Numbered from the stretch's first letter, positions 26,250 to 36,195 are shown. The stretch is 64,000 nucleotides of DNA from Rhizobiales bacterium YIM 77505 (GCA_000745135.1 JQNH01000001.1:620001-684000); one strand, 5' to 3'. Made by a program: numbers and translations. The notes: a model not told the origin generated them from the letters alone.

Positions 26250-27677
26250 ATGCCTGGGACGAGCCGATTTCTCTTGCGCGCGTTCGCCGTCGGCCGCGCC
26301 CTCATCTTGGCGGTGAGCGTCTTGCTCACGGTCCTGTCGAGCGCTGGCGCTGCCCGGGCGCAGAAGGTCGTCAACGATCCCGAATACCAGATGCTGTTCG
26401 CGCAGGTGCTGCGCGATCCATCGAATCTCGACCTGTCCTTCCGCTTCGCGGAGGTCGCCACGCGCCTCGGCGACTACGAGGCGGCGATCGGGGCGCTCGA
26501 GCGCATGGTGTTCTACAACCCCAACCTGCCGCGGGTGAAGCTCGAGCTCGGCGTGCTCTATTTCCGCCTCGGCTCCTTCGAGATGGCGCGCAGCTATTTC
26601 ATCAGTGCCCTGGAGGACGGGAGTGCGCCGGCCGAGGTGCGGTTCCGAGTGCAGGGCTTCCTGGCGGAGATCGACCGGCGGCTGAGCGTCACGCAGTGGA
26701 GCGTGTTCGGGCAGGCGGGCCTGCGCTACCAGACCAACGCCAATGCGGCGCCGTCCAACTCCTCCGTGCTGGCGGCGGGACAGATCGCTGTCCTCGACCG
26801 GCAGTTCGCGAAACGGCCGGACTGGAACGCCTTCGGGCTCGCGTCGATCCGACACCTCTATGACTTCGAGAACCAGCGCGGCGACGTGTGGGAGACGAAT
26901 GTCGCCGGCTACATGTCGCGGCAGTTCGGCCGAAGCGCCGTCGTTGGACGCTCGCCGGCCACGGGCTTCCCCACCAAGATCGCCACTTGCTGCGACCGGT
27001 TGGACCTGAGCCTCGGCGAGATCCAGACCGGTCCGCGGCTCGCGCTCCTGCCGGACGCGCTCCCCGGCTGGACCGTGCGGCCCTACATCCTCGGCAATGG
27101 GGTCACGCTCGGGGATGCGCCCTACCTCACAACCCGCGGCGCAGGCGTTTCATTAGGCATTCCCGTCTCGGGCTTTCTTCTCCTCGAGCCGTTCTTTGAG
27201 GGGCGCGAGCGCCGCTTCGCCAACTCCGCCGACTATCCCACGGCCAAGCGTCAGACCGGCCATCTCTGGACGACGGGCGTTTTGGCGCAAGGCGCGTTCT
27301 GGGGACCGGTGCGGTGGCAGGCCCGCGCGGCCTATGTGCGCAATGATGCGCGCGATCTGTTCGACTACAACTCCTATCACCAGTTCGTCCTCGACGCCGG
27401 CTTCCCTGTCGAGTTCCAGGGGCCGTGGGGCGGCAAGTGGACCCTGGTTCCGACTCTTGGCGTCGGCCTTGCCGAATACGACCAGCCCGACCCCGTCATC
27501 GATCCCTTCCGCCGCCGCTACGACCGCGAATACCGGGTCGGCGCGGTGCTCGATGTCCCCGTCCATCAGTTCGCAGGGTTCGGCGTTCAGCTGCAATACG
27601 CCGTGTCCGACTCGAACCTCCCCAACTACGACACGCGCAACTTCAGCGTGACCTTCGGGCCCACCGTCCGGTTCTGA
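26250..27677 (+). CDS. Slam-like outer-membrane protein: TPR domain plus beta-barrel
   Basis: A 475-residue predicted outer-membrane translocator. A signal peptide covers about residues 1-38 (AARAQ). Residues 45-145 form tetratricopeptide-like helices: RFAEVATRLGDYEAAIGALE, NLPRVKLELGVLYFRLGSFE. From about 160 to the end, alternating aromatic strands such as WNAFGLASIRHLYDFENQRG and VPVHQFAGFGVQLQYAVSD end with TFGPTVRF, a terminal-Phe barrel signal. This plan is that of Slam proteins, which move TbpB-like lipoproteins to the cell surface. The next gene, ten bases on, has a TbpB-like barrel, which strengthens the call. A promoter-proximal inverted repeat precedes it. Confidence 0.75.
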   Translation: MPGTSRFLLRAFAVGRALILAVSVLLTVLSSAGAARAQKVVNDPEYQMLFAQVLRDPSNLDLSFRFAEVATRLGDYEAAIGALERMVFYNPNLPRVKLELGVLYFRLGSFEMARSYFISALEDGSAPAEVRFRVQGFLAEIDRRLSVTQWSVFGQAGLRYQTNANAAPSNSSVLAAGQIAVLDRQFAKRPDWNAFGLASIRHLYDFENQRGDVWETNVAGYMSRQFGRSAVVGRSPATGFPTKIATCCDRLDLSLGEIQTGPRLALLPDALPGWTVRPYILGNGVTLGDAPYLTTRGAGVSLGIPVSGFLLLEPFFEGRERRFANSADYPTAKRQTGHLWTTGVLAQGAFWGPVRWQARAAYVRNDARDLFDYNSYHQFVLDAGFPVEFQGPWGGKWTLVPTLGVGLAEYDQPDPVIDPFRRRYDREYRVGAVLDVPVHQFAGFGVQLQYAVSDSNLPNYDTRNFSVTFGPTVRF

Positions 27678-27687
27678 GGAGAAAGCG

Positions 27688-30108
27688 ATGCATCGCGCCG
27701 GGACACAGGCAAGCATCCGCGCCGGCCTCATCAGGTCGATCAGCGCGGCTGCCCTTGGCTGCCTTGCGGGCGCGGCGCTCGCCCAGGAGGTTGGAACGGC
27801 AGGGGCGGTCAATCCTGCCTCCACCGGCACGCCGCCGGCGCGCCCGACGCGCGTCCTGGAACTTGGCGCGCGCATCATCCACAAGGAGCGCATCCGCACC
27901 GAATCCGGCGGCAACGTCCAGCTCGTCTTCGTCGACAAGTCGACGATGAGCATCGGCCCCAACAGCGACGTGGTCATTGACGAGTTCGTCTACGACCCGA
28001 ACGCCGGCACCGGGCGCATGGCGGCGACCGTCGCAAAGGGCATCATGCGCTTCGTCGGCGGCAACACCAGTCATACGGGCGGCGCGACCGTGAGGACGCC
28101 CTCCGCCACCCTCGGCATCCGCGGCGGCGTCGCCACGATCAGCCACGACGGGACGAACGGCACCAAAGCCATCCATCATTACGGGGTGCTCACAGTCTCG
28201 ACCGCCGCGGGGACCGAGGTCGTCCGTCGGCCGGGATTTGTCGTCTCCGTGCCGTCGGCTGCTGCTGCACCGACCCCGCCGCGGCGCGTCACGCAGGCTG
28301 AGATGGCGCAAGTCAACCAGCAGCTCACGAGCAAACCAGGGCAATCGGGCGGAGTGAAGAACCCGCCAAGCCCAGCACGGGTCGAGCCGGCAGCGGCGCA
28401 GGTCGCGCAGGTGAACTCGGCGCAGCCGCCGCAGCTGGTGGCGAGCGCGTCGACCGCGCCGGCTCCGGCCCCGTCCTACACCACGCAGGTCGCTGCACAG
28501 GAAGCCACCCAGGAGGTCGCACAGCAGGCGAGCGCCAATGTCCAGCAGCAGGCGGCCGAGCAGGCGGTGGAGGAGCGGCGGCAACAGCAGCAGCAGACCT
28601 CGCCGCGCAGCGCCCGCGCCTATGCGCTCGTCACGACGCCTGACCCGGCGTTGAACTCCCCCATTCCCTATGTAGCGGGCAGCGCGGTCGCGAGCGGGCC
28701 TGTTCATGTCAGCCCAATCCTGGGCTATCGCAACGAGGGCACGGAGGCCAATCCTAACCCCCGCTCGCGGTGGATGCAGGTGGCCTTCGGCGTGAACGGG
28801 CAGGGGACGTCGCAAACCTCCAACTTCATGGTCGCAACTGGAACCTTCGATCCCAATTCGGAGAGTGGGCGCGGGACGTTCTCCGGCGGCTTCCGCCACG
28901 CGACGCGGCGTCAAGCCGACATCAGCATGGGCCGTGCCAACGGATCGGTCACGTCGATGCCCGGATCGATCACCCTTGACGGCGATCGTCTGCCGGACGC
29001 CTTCCGTGTCAACGCCGACGATTTCTCGAATGGCATCAGGACGGCCCAAACAGCTTTTGCCCGTCCAGGCGGCGGCGAGGCTGGCCAGAACTATACCTTC
29101 GAGCAGCCGGTGGGCCGCGCGACACCGCCTACAAGCTTGGGACAGCCGCGACCGGCCGATGGCCTTGTCGGCTTCGCCGGCGGGATGGTGCGCACGCTGA
29201 ACGTGCCTGCGGACACCCATATCGAGCCGCCAGTGCCGCTCTTCGGTGGCGCTGCCTTGCAGCTCGACCCCAGTGATTCGCGCATGCAGCTCAACATCTA
29301 CGCCGTTGCGCAGCGCTCGGGTGCCACCCCGACAGGCGGCTTGGATGATGCCGAACTTCAGTTCGGCAATCTTCATCCGGGCGAAAATGCCCGCGGCACC
29401 TATATCGACTACGAGAATTTCGCTGCGCGCGAGGCGGCGACGAACATCTCGGCCAACGGCCAAACTCCCGTCTCGCTCGTGAACGGCCAGGCCCTCGCCC
29501 GGCATTGGGGCTTGGCCGCCTCGTCAGGCTCGACAGGGGTGCAGAGCTTCTTTCCCGGCGTGACCTTCTGCCAGTGCGAATACACGCGCTGGGGCTTCTG
29601 GTCCCAGGAAACACGGCGCGATGTAAGCGGTGTCGAGTACAGCGACCGGACACATCTCGGCACCTGGGTCGCTGGTCGGATCCCCGACGCCGTCGAGATT
29701 CCGACGACCGGCACCGCCACCTATACGGGCCATGTGATCGCGTCCTTCCATCAGCAGACGGGCACAGGGGCGAGCCCCGTGCACAACGAGTACATCGCCG
29801 GCGGCAACCTCACGAACACGGTGAATTTCGGCACCCGGCTCGGGCAGGTCACGGTGAGCAACTTGGACAACCGGAGTTACGCGGGAACCGTCGACCTCGG
29901 CACCTACACCGCGGCGCCCACTCCCTACTTCTTCGGCGCCCTTGCCCAGACCACCGGGCCGACGGCCCCCGCGGCGCAGATGAACATGTCCGGGTATTTC
30001 TATCGCGGACCGGCAGGCCCGGTGCAGGAGATGGGTGGACAGGTCTCGATCTCCGGCGGACCAGGCTACAGCGGTAGCGGTATCTTCGCCGGCCGAAGAC
30101 TTCCTTAG
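27688..30108 (+). CDS. FecR-domain protein with TbpB-like C-terminal barrel
   Basis: An 806-residue exported protein. A signal peptide ends AALAQ near residue 33; an ALGC just before might act as a weak lipobox. Residues 45-195 are a FecR domain: HKERIRTESGGNVQLVFVDK, STMSIGPNSDVVIDEFVYD, TVRTPSATLGIRGGVATI. A Gln/Ala/Pro-rich linker follows (about 200-320). The last 130 residues have repeated strands ending YSGSGIFAGRR, like the barrels of transferrin-binding-protein B lobes. AGGAG precedes the ATG. With the Slam-like gene it forms a translocator-cargo pair. FecR domains usually sense or bind surface ligands; what this one binds is unknown. Confidence 0.75.
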   Translation: MHRAGTQASIRAGLIRSISAAALGCLAGAALAQEVGTAGAVNPASTGTPPARPTRVLELGARIIHKERIRTESGGNVQLVFVDKSTMSIGPNSDVVIDEFVYDPNAGTGRMAATVAKGIMRFVGGNTSHTGGATVRTPSATLGIRGGVATISHDGTNGTKAIHHYGVLTVSTAAGTEVVRRPGFVVSVPSAAAAPTPPRRVTQAEMAQVNQQLTSKPGQSGGVKNPPSPARVEPAAAQVAQVNSAQPPQLVASASTAPAPAPSYTTQVAAQEATQEVAQQASANVQQQAAEQAVEERRQQQQQTSPRSARAYALVTTPDPALNSPIPYVAGSAVASGPVHVSPILGYRNEGTEANPNPRSRWMQVAFGVNGQGTSQTSNFMVATGTFDPNSESGRGTFSGGFRHATRRQADISMGRANGSVTSMPGSITLDGDRLPDAFRVNADDFSNGIRTAQTAFARPGGGEAGQNYTFEQPVGRATPPTSLGQPRPADGLVGFAGGMVRTLNVPADTHIEPPVPLFGGAALQLDPSDSRMQLNIYAVAQRSGATPTGGLDDAELQFGNLHPGENARGTYIDYENFAAREAATNISANGQTPVSLVNGQALARHWGLAASSGSTGVQSFFPGVTFCQCEYTRWGFWSQETRRDVSGVEYSDRTHLGTWVAGRIPDAVEIPTTGTATYTGHVIASFHQQTGTGASPVHNEYIAGGNLTNTVNFGTRLGQVTVSNLDNRSYAGTVDLGTYTAAPTPYFFGALAQTTGPTAPAAQMNMSGYFYRGPAGPVQEMGGQVSISGGPGYSGSGIFAGRRLP

Positions 30109-30316
30109 CGGTGGACAGCGGAGGGGAGAGCGCGTGACCGCGCCCGGCCGAGAGGAGCGGCCGTCCGGACCTCCAAGCCCATGGGACGCAAGGACCGCGG
30201 CTTTGGGCTTCACCGCCTGTCGCTGGCGTGCCCCTTGTGCTCTTCTCTTCCCCTTGGCCCGGATCTGAAGCGAAAATGGGGGCAGCCGGCTCAGGAGGAC
30301 ATGGGGAGGGAACGAG

Positions 30317-30643
30317 GTGACGGCGCGGCGATGGCTTTCATGGAGCGGCGCGGTGCTTGTCGCGTCGGCGGCAGCTTGCGGGAGCACGTGGGCGGGGGAT
30401 CGGGCACTTGGCGAATATCTGTCGTCCGAATGTGTCACCTGCCACCGGCCGGGCGGTGAGAGCGGCGGCATTCCGGCCATCATCGGCTGGCCGGAGGACA
30501 GCTTCGTCGCGGTGATGAATGCGTATAAGCTGAAACAGAGGCCAAATCCGGTCATGCGGACCATTGCCGGACGCTTGTCCGATGAAGAGATCGCGGCGCT
30601 TGCCGCCTATTTCGGCAGTATCAAACCGGCGAAGGTGCCGTAA
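30317..30643 (+). CDS. small c-type cytochrome, flavocytochrome c subunit
   Basis: A 108-residue periplasmic cytochrome with one heme site CVTCH and a signal peptide ending STWAG. SGGIPAIIGWPEDSFVAVMN and NPVMRTIAGRLSDEEIAALA then AYFGSIKP are typical of the SoxXA/FccA class I fold; the distal methionine is probably in NPVM. The start is GTG at 30317 with an AACGAG stretch before it. The next gene is a sulfide dehydrogenase flavoprotein, so the pair makes flavocytochrome c. The 208 bases before it contain no clear feature. Confidence 0.88.
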   Translation: MTARRWLSWSGAVLVASAAACGSTWAGDRALGEYLSSECVTCHRPGGESGGIPAIIGWPEDSFVAVMNAYKLKQRPNPVMRTIAGRLSDEEIAALAAYFGSIKPAKVP

Positions 30644-30674
30644 CCTGCAGGGGCGTGAGCCAGGGGAGTGTTCC

Positions 30675-31955
30675 ATGACGTTCGTTGATCGCAGGCGGTT
30701 TCTGGCGGGCGCCGGCGCGCTTTCCGGAGCGGCAGCCTTGGGCGTCCCGCGCCCGGCCTTGGCCCAAGCCAAGCCGAAGGTGGTCGTGATCGGAGGCGGG
30801 CCCGGCGGCGCCACCGCGGCGAAGTACGTGGCGCGGGACTCCGGCGGTGCCATCGAGGTGACGCTCGTCGAGCCGCAGCGGCAGTTCACCACCTGCTTTC
30901 ACTCCAACCTGTATCTTGGCGGCCTGCGGGACTGGACCTCGATCACCCACTCCTATGACAAGCTCGCCGCGAACTACGGCATCAGGCTCGCCCACCAGGC
31001 GGCACAGGCGATCGACCGCGACAAGAGGACGGTGCGCCTCGCCGACGGCTCGGAGCTACCCTACGACCGCCTCGTCGTCGCGCCCGGCATCGACCTGAAG
31101 TTCGATTCCATTCCCGGCTATTCGGAGGAGGCGGCCGAGGCCATGCCGCATGCCTGGAAGGCCGGCGTGCAGACGCAAATCCTCAAAAGGCAGCTCGACG
31201 CCCTGCCCGACGGCAGCACCATTGTCATGGTGGCGCCGCCGAACCCGTATCGCTGCCCGCCAGGGCCCTATGAGCGCGTTTCCATGATGGCCCATGTGCT
31301 TAAGGCGAAGGGCCACAAGAGCTCGAAGATCATCGTCCTCGATCCGAAGGACAGCTTCTCCAAGCAGGCCCTCTTTATGGAGGGCTGGGAGAAGCACTAT
31401 CCGGGCATGATCGAGTGGCAGGACCCCAAGGTCCATGGCGGCATCAAGGGCGTCGACCCCAAGGCGATGACGGTCACGACGGAGCTTGAGACCTACAAGG
31501 CCCATCTCGCCAACATCATCCCCGCGCAGATGGCGGGGAAGATCGCCCGGGATGCAGGGCTCGCCAACCAGACTGGCTGGTGCCCCATCGACCCTACGAG
31601 CATGAAGTCGGTGAACGACCCCAACATCTACATCGTGGGCGATGCCTGCATTCCCGGCGACATGCCGAAGTCGGGCTTCTCGGCCAACAGCCAGGCCAAG
31701 GTGGCGGCCATGACGATCAGAGGCGAGCTTGCCAATGCCCGCACCTTCCCAGCCCGTTATACCAACACGTGCTGGAGCCTGATCACGCCGGAGGACACGG
31801 TGAAGGTCGGCGGAGCCTACGAGCCGAAGGACGGCAAGATCGCCGCGGTCTCGACCTTCATCTCCCAGAAGGGGGAAAGCCCGGAGTTGCGCCGGCAGAC
31901 CCAGGACGAGAACATGGGCTGGTACAGCGGGATCACCTCGGACGTGTTCTCGTGA
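30675..31955 (+). CDS. fccB: sulfide dehydrogenase flavoprotein subunit (FccB-like)
   Basis: It oxidises sulfide in the periplasm and passes electrons to the cytochrome encoded before it. A Tat signal (DRRRFLAGAG) covers the start, so the folded FAD protein is exported. VVVIGGGPGGATAAKYV is the FAD-binding motif. Redox cysteines are present in TTCFHSNLYLGG and NPYRCPPGPYERV, and IYIVGDACIPGDMPKSGFSA is the second FAD site. The length of 426 residues is normal. It is followed by 152 bases without a feature before prfC. Confidence 0.92.
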   Translation: MTFVDRRRFLAGAGALSGAAALGVPRPALAQAKPKVVVIGGGPGGATAAKYVARDSGGAIEVTLVEPQRQFTTCFHSNLYLGGLRDWTSITHSYDKLAANYGIRLAHQAAQAIDRDKRTVRLADGSELPYDRLVVAPGIDLKFDSIPGYSEEAAEAMPHAWKAGVQTQILKRQLDALPDGSTIVMVAPPNPYRCPPGPYERVSMMAHVLKAKGHKSSKIIVLDPKDSFSKQALFMEGWEKHYPGMIEWQDPKVHGGIKGVDPKAMTVTTELETYKAHLANIIPAQMAGKIARDAGLANQTGWCPIDPTSMKSVNDPNIYIVGDACIPGDMPKSGFSANSQAKVAAMTIRGELANARTFPARYTNTCWSLITPEDTVKVGGAYEPKDGKIAAVSTFISQKGESPELRRQTQDENMGWYSGITSDVFS

Positions 31956-32107
31956 GGTGAGGGGTCGCTGCGCCGTCCCATCCCGCGGGGAGGGGGGTGC
32001 AGCAGAGCGTCGGCGGCAGGGTCGGCCGCGGGCTCGCCAGCGGTCGCTCCGTCCCCTATATGATGTCACCGCGCCGCCCCTGCAGCCGGCTCAGCAACCC
32101 GAAAACC

Positions 32108-33745
32108 ATGACCGTCCACATTCCCCCCGGCGGGGCCGATCCGGTCTCGCGCCGCCGCACCTTCGCGATCATCTCGCACCCGGACGCGGGCAAGACCACG
32201 CTGACCGAGAAGCTGCTCTTGTTCGGCGGCGCCATCAAGCTCGCCGGCGAGGTCAAGGCCAAGCGCAACCGCGTGCAGACCCGCTCCGACTGGATGAACA
32301 TCGAGCGCGAGCGCGGCATCTCGGTCGTGACCTCGGTCATGACCTTTGAATATGCCGGCTGCGTCTTCAACCTCCTCGACACGCCGGGCCACGAGGACTT
32401 CTCGGAGGACACCTACCGCACCCTGACCGCGGTCGATTCCGCCGTCATGGTGATCGATGCGGCCAAGGGCATCGAGGCGCGCACGCGCAAGCTCTTCGAG
32501 GTCTGCCGCTTGCGCGACATCCCCATTATCACCTTCGTCAACAAGATGGACCGGGAGAGCCGCGATCCCTTCGATCTCCTCGACGAGATCGAGAAGACGC
32601 TCGCCCTCGACACCGCCCCGGTGAACTGGCCGATCGGCCGTGGGCGGAGCTTCGCCGGCACTTACGACCTTGCGCGCAACCTGATCCGCCGGCTGGACGC
32701 CGACGAGGCGCCGACAGCGGTCGAAGGGCCGGAGAGCCCCCTGATCGACGGGCTGCTCCCGCCCGAGGAGGTAGGCGCCTGGCGGGACGAGGTCGCGCTG
32801 GCCAGGGAAGCCTGCAAGCCCTTCGACCTCGAGGCGTTCCGGGAGGGGCACCTGACGCCCGTGTTCTTCGGCAGCGCGCTCAAGAACTTCGGCGTGCGCG
32901 ACCTGATCGACGCGCTCGCCGCCTTCGCGCCGCCGCCCCGCGGCCAGGAGGCCGACAAGCGCCTCGTGGCGGCGAACGAGAACCGCATGACCGGCTTTGT
33001 CTTCAAGATCCAGGCCAACATGGATCCGAACCACCGCGACCGCATCGCCTTCATGCGCGTCTGCTCGGGCAGGCTCACCCGCGGCATGAAGGCGAAGCTC
33101 GTTCGCACCGGCAAGCCGATCAGCCTCTCCGCGCCCCAGTTCTTCTTCGCCCAGGAGCGCGCCACCGCGGACGAAGCCTATGCCGGCGACGTGGTCGGCA
33201 TCCCCAACCACGGCACCTTGCGCATCGGCGACACCCTCACGGAGGGCGAAGACCTCCTCTTTCGCGGCGTGCCGAGCTTCGCGCCCGAGATCCTGCGCCG
33301 CATCAAGCTCACCGACGCCATGAAGGCGAAGAAGCTGCGCGAGGCGCTGCAGCAGATGGCCGAGGAGGGGGTCGTGCAGCTCTTTTTGCCCCATGACGGC
33401 TCGCCGGCGATCGTAGGGGTCGTGGGGGCGCTGCAGCTCGATGTGCTCAAGGAGCGGCTCTTGGCCGAATACGGCCTGCCGATCGACTATGAGACGACGC
33501 GCTTTACGCTATGCCGCTGGGTGTCCGCCGAGGACCGGGCGGAGCTCGACCGCTTCATCGCGGCCAACGGCTCCTCCATGGCGGCCGACCTCGACGGCGC
33601 GCCGGTCTTCATGGCGGCTTCGCCCTTCTCGCTGAAATACGACCAGGACCGCTGGCCCGCCATCCGCTTCACCGACGTCAAGGACTACCAGAAGCGCGAC
33701 GCCGCTTCCGCCAACGGGCGAGGCCGCGCCGCCGCGGCCGGCTGA
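32108..33745 (+). CDS. prfC: peptide chain release factor 3
   Basis: This GTPase recycles RF1 and RF2 from the ribosome after termination. G1 is ISHPDAGKTTLTEKLL, switch I includes RERGISVVTSVMTFEY, G3 is LLDTPGHEDFSEDTYRTL and G4 is FVNKMDRESRDP. The 545-residue length and the C-terminal LCRWVSAEDRAELDRF block are typical. The ATG at 32108 gives the normal N-terminus; the frame is open further upstream but without similarity. It is a standard housekeeping gene here. Confidence 0.97.
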   Translation: MTVHIPPGGADPVSRRRTFAIISHPDAGKTTLTEKLLLFGGAIKLAGEVKAKRNRVQTRSDWMNIERERGISVVTSVMTFEYAGCVFNLLDTPGHEDFSEDTYRTLTAVDSAVMVIDAAKGIEARTRKLFEVCRLRDIPIITFVNKMDRESRDPFDLLDEIEKTLALDTAPVNWPIGRGRSFAGTYDLARNLIRRLDADEAPTAVEGPESPLIDGLLPPEEVGAWRDEVALAREACKPFDLEAFREGHLTPVFFGSALKNFGVRDLIDALAAFAPPPRGQEADKRLVAANENRMTGFVFKIQANMDPNHRDRIAFMRVCSGRLTRGMKAKLVRTGKPISLSAPQFFFAQERATADEAYAGDVVGIPNHGTLRIGDTLTEGEDLLFRGVPSFAPEILRRIKLTDAMKAKKLREALQQMAEEGVVQLFLPHDGSPAIVGVVGALQLDVLKERLLAEYGLPIDYETTRFTLCRWVSAEDRAELDRFIAANGSSMAADLDGAPVFMAASPFSLKYDQDRWPAIRFTDVKDYQKRDAASANGRGRAAAAG

Positions 33746-33749
33746 CCCG

Positions 33750-33770
33750 CCTCTCCCCGGCGGGGAGAGG
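33750..33770. repeat. short palindrome after prfC
   Basis: CCTCTCCCC and GGGGAGAGG form a 9-bp stem around GGC, right after the prfC stop. No T-run follows. CTCTCCCC/GGGGAGAG palindromes are common dispersed intergenic elements in Hyphomicrobiales, though it could also help end transcription. Confidence 0.5.
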
Positions 33771-33956
33771 TCGGCAAGCCGAGGCAGGTCGGGCAAGGGG
33801 CTGTTTCCATTCTGACACGGCGGCACCTCGCCCGCGGCCTCGGCGCGACCTCTCTTTCCGGGAGGGGTGGCTCGCGCGGGAATGCGCCGCCAGCATGGCT
33901 CCCTCCGAAAAGCGGGCTGGTCCGTCCATCGGCGAGCCCTTATGGGCGAGCGCGCC

Positions 33957-35147
33957 ATGATCACGATCCTCGTCCTCTGCGCCGCCTACGTCCTCAGCCA
34001 GTTCTACCGCTCCTTCCTCGCCATCGTCGCACCCGATCTCACGCGGGAGCTGGGGCTCGGCCCCGCAGAACTCGGGGCGCTCTCAGGCGTGTGGTTCGGG
34101 GCCTTCGCCCTTGCCCAATTTCCGATCGGCTGGGCGCTCGACACGCTCGGCGCCCGGCGCACTGTTGCCGGAGCGATGCTGGCCGCCGTGGCGGGCGCGC
34201 TCGTCTTCAGCCTCGCCGAGAGCTTCTCCTCCATGATCCTCGCCATGGCCCTCATCGGGGTCGGCTGCGCGCCGGTGCTGATGGGAAGCATGTATGTGTT
34301 CGGCCGCGCCTACCCGCCGGAGCGCTTCGCCATGCTCTCTTCGGTGGTGCTGGGGGCAGGGGCGCTCGGCGGCATGGTGCTTGCGGCAACGCCGCTCGCC
34401 CTCGCCCTCGAGCGCTTCGGGTGGAGGGCCAGCATGGCGGGCATGGGCGTGGTCACGGCCGTCGCAGTGCTGGCCGTGTTCGCGCTAATGCGCGATCCGC
34501 CGCTCGCCGCGCGCAGCGATGCGCGGCAGGCCTCTGCCTGGCGCGACCTTCTCTCCATCATGAGGATCCGGGCGCTGTGGCCGTTCCTGCCGCTGACCTT
34601 CGTCGGCTATGCGGTGGTGGCGGCCGAGCGCAGCCTCTGGATCGGGCCTTATCTCCTTCAGGTGCATGGGCTCGACCCGATCGCCCGGGGCAATGGCGTT
34701 CTTGTCATGTCGTTGGCGATGGCGCTCGGCGCTTTCGCCTATGGACCTGTGGAGCGCCTGCTGCGCAGCGCCAAGCGGACGGTGATGATCGGCAGCATCG
34801 TTACCGGGCTCACCTTCCTCGCTCTCGGCCTTGCGCCGCGAGCGCCGACGGCCGCCGCGGTGACGGCGCTCGCGGTGGTGGGCGCCTTCGGGCTCACCTA
34901 CGGCATCATCATGACCCATGCCCGCGCCTTCTTCCCCGAGCATCTCCTCGGCCGCGGGGTGACCTTCATGAATTTCGTCTTCATCAGCGGCGCGGGGCTC
35001 CTCCAGGCCGCATCGGGACAGTTCATGAAGTCGGTTGCGGAGATGCAGCCATCGGCGGCATTCGGGCTCCTGCACCTTGCCTTCGGCGCGATGCTGCTGG
35101 CGGCCACCGTCGTCTACGCCTTCGCGCCGGCAAAGCCGCAGGGCTGA
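33957..35147 (+). CDS. major facilitator superfamily transporter
   Basis: A 396-residue inner-membrane transporter with about 12 hydrophobic spans. The N-terminal pattern is [20 protein letters not shown], then [20 protein letters not shown] and [12 protein letters not shown], the MFS loop between spans 2 and 3. [20 protein letters not shown] and [20 protein letters not shown]-like blocks resemble the nitrate/oxalate-type and YhjX-like MFS groups, but the substrate is unknown. Starts at 33942 or 33957 are possible; I took 33957, which has GGGCGAG before it. Confidence 0.85.
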   Translation: MITILVLCAAYVLSQFYRSFLAIVAPDLTRELGLGPAELGALSGVWFGAFALAQFPIGWALDTLGARRTVAGAMLAAVAGALVFSLAESFSSMILAMALIGVGCAPVLMGSMYVFGRAYPPERFAMLSSVVLGAGALGGMVLAATPLALALERFGWRASMAGMGVVTAVAVLAVFALMRDPPLAARSDARQASAWRDLLSIMRIRALWPFLPLTFVGYAVVAAERSLWIGPYLLQVHGLDPIARGNGVLVMSLAMALGAFAYGPVERLLRSAKRTVMIGSIVTGLTFLALGLAPRAPTAAAVTALAVVGAFGLTYGIIMTHARAFFPEHLLGRGVTFMNFVFISGAGLLQAASGQFMKSVAEMQPSAAFGLLHLAFGAMLLAATVVYAFAPAKPQG

Positions 35148-35181
35148 CGGCCCATATGGGGCGAATCGCAAAGGGGAAGAA

Positions 35182-35258
35182 TGGTCGGAGTGGCAGGATT
35201 TGAACCTGCGACCCCCTCGTCCCGAACGAGGTGCGCTACCAGGCTGCGCTACACTCCG
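35182..35258 (-). tRNA. tRNA-Pro(CGG)
   Basis: On the minus strand the acceptor arm CGGAGTG pairs with CACTCCG, the D arm is GCGC/GCGC, the anticodon stem is CCTCG/CGAGG with loop TTCGGGA (anticodon CGG), and the T arm is GCAGG-TTCAAAT-CCTGC. A73 is followed by an encoded CCA at 35184-35182. All stems pair fully. Confidence 0.97.
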
Positions 35259-35447
35259 ACGCGTGTTCTGACGGGAGACGGTCATATAGCGGCGCTGTGC
35301 GGCCCCTGCAAGCCGCAAGACCGCAGGGCAAGGCCCGACAAGACGCCGCTGTTGATAGGTTGAGAAACGAGGCTTCATGAAAGCGGCCGACGCGCGCGCC
35401 CGGTTGCCACGCCGGAAGCGCCCGATTATGTAACGCCCTCGCCACGG

Positions 35448-35522
35448 TGGGGCGTAGCCAAGCGGTAAGGCAGCGGATTTTGGTTCCGCCATTCCCAGGT
35501 TCGAATCCTGGCGCCCCAGCCA
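35448..35522 (+). tRNA. tRNA-Gln(TTG)
   Basis: Acceptor TGGGGCG pairs with CGCCCCA, the anticodon stem GCGGA/TCCGC holds loop TTTTGGT (anticodon TTG), and the T arm is CCAGG-TTCGAAT-CCTGG. G73 and an encoded CCA end the gene at 35522. It faces away from tRNA-Pro, with 189 bases between them. Confidence 0.97.
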
Positions 35523-35754
35523 GTTCATGATCCACCGCACCGGGCTCGCGCACGGTCGCCCTCTCAGCCCGACCTGCCGTCCGCTCGTGCTGCACATGGC
35601 TGCCGGGCGGGTTGCGGGCTGCACCTCGTGGCGGCGGCGCCGCGAAAATACTGGGGCGCTCCCCGCTCAGCGATCTCGCACAGCATTCGCGCCAGATGCG
35701 GTCCGCGGGGAGCGTAAGCTTCGCGCATGCTCGAACGTGTTTTTCGTTAATATA

Positions 35755-35809
35755 TGTTACTCACTTCGCATACAGGCATGTAGTTACGTCCAACATTGTG
35801 TTACTCACT
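35755..35809 (+). repeat. pair of 11-base direct repeats in the promoter region of the LuxR gene
   Basis: TGTTACTCACT occurs at 35755-35765 and again at 35799-35809, 44 bases apart, about four helical turns. The stretch is the most AT-rich in the gap 35523-36195. It may hold the promoter and regulator sites of the polysaccharide regulator gene. Nothing else in that gap is convincing except the tiny frame listed next. Confidence 0.4.
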
Positions 35810-35835
35810 AAGGGGTAGGCAAAGGAGAGGTAGCC

Positions 35836-35856
35836 ATGTCGGGTGAGGTGCATTAG
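35836..35856 (+). other. six-codon open frame behind a strong ribosome-binding site
   Basis: AAAGGAGAGG is placed six bases before an ATG, but the frame reads only MSGEVH and stops. A frame just downstream reads AILAEILGREPQNVAVRK, which looks like protein. So this may be a leader peptide, or the start of a gene broken by a frameshift. Confidence 0.35.
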
Positions 35857-36195
35857 GTCTTCTAATGCCATCCTGGCCGAGATCCTTGGGCGCGAGCCCC
35901 AAAACGTGGCCGTTCGCAAAACAGAACCAGCGGCCCAGCGGCGCGGGAGCTGACGAGCGACGGTGGGAGGAAGTCGGCTAACCACCCCGCCCGCGCATGG
36001 AAATGGCGGTGGCGACCAGAAGAGTCGGCGCGTCGCATGCCCGTCCACCTTGCGGAGCGAATGGGCGCACCGGTCACGATCGCCCATGGCGGCACTCTTA
36101 TGCACGCCCAGCCAACCGATGCGGGGCGAACTCAGTGTGGTGCGTGTCACACGTCGATCGAGGAGGCGCGCCCTCCTCGTCGCGGAGGTGTTCTG

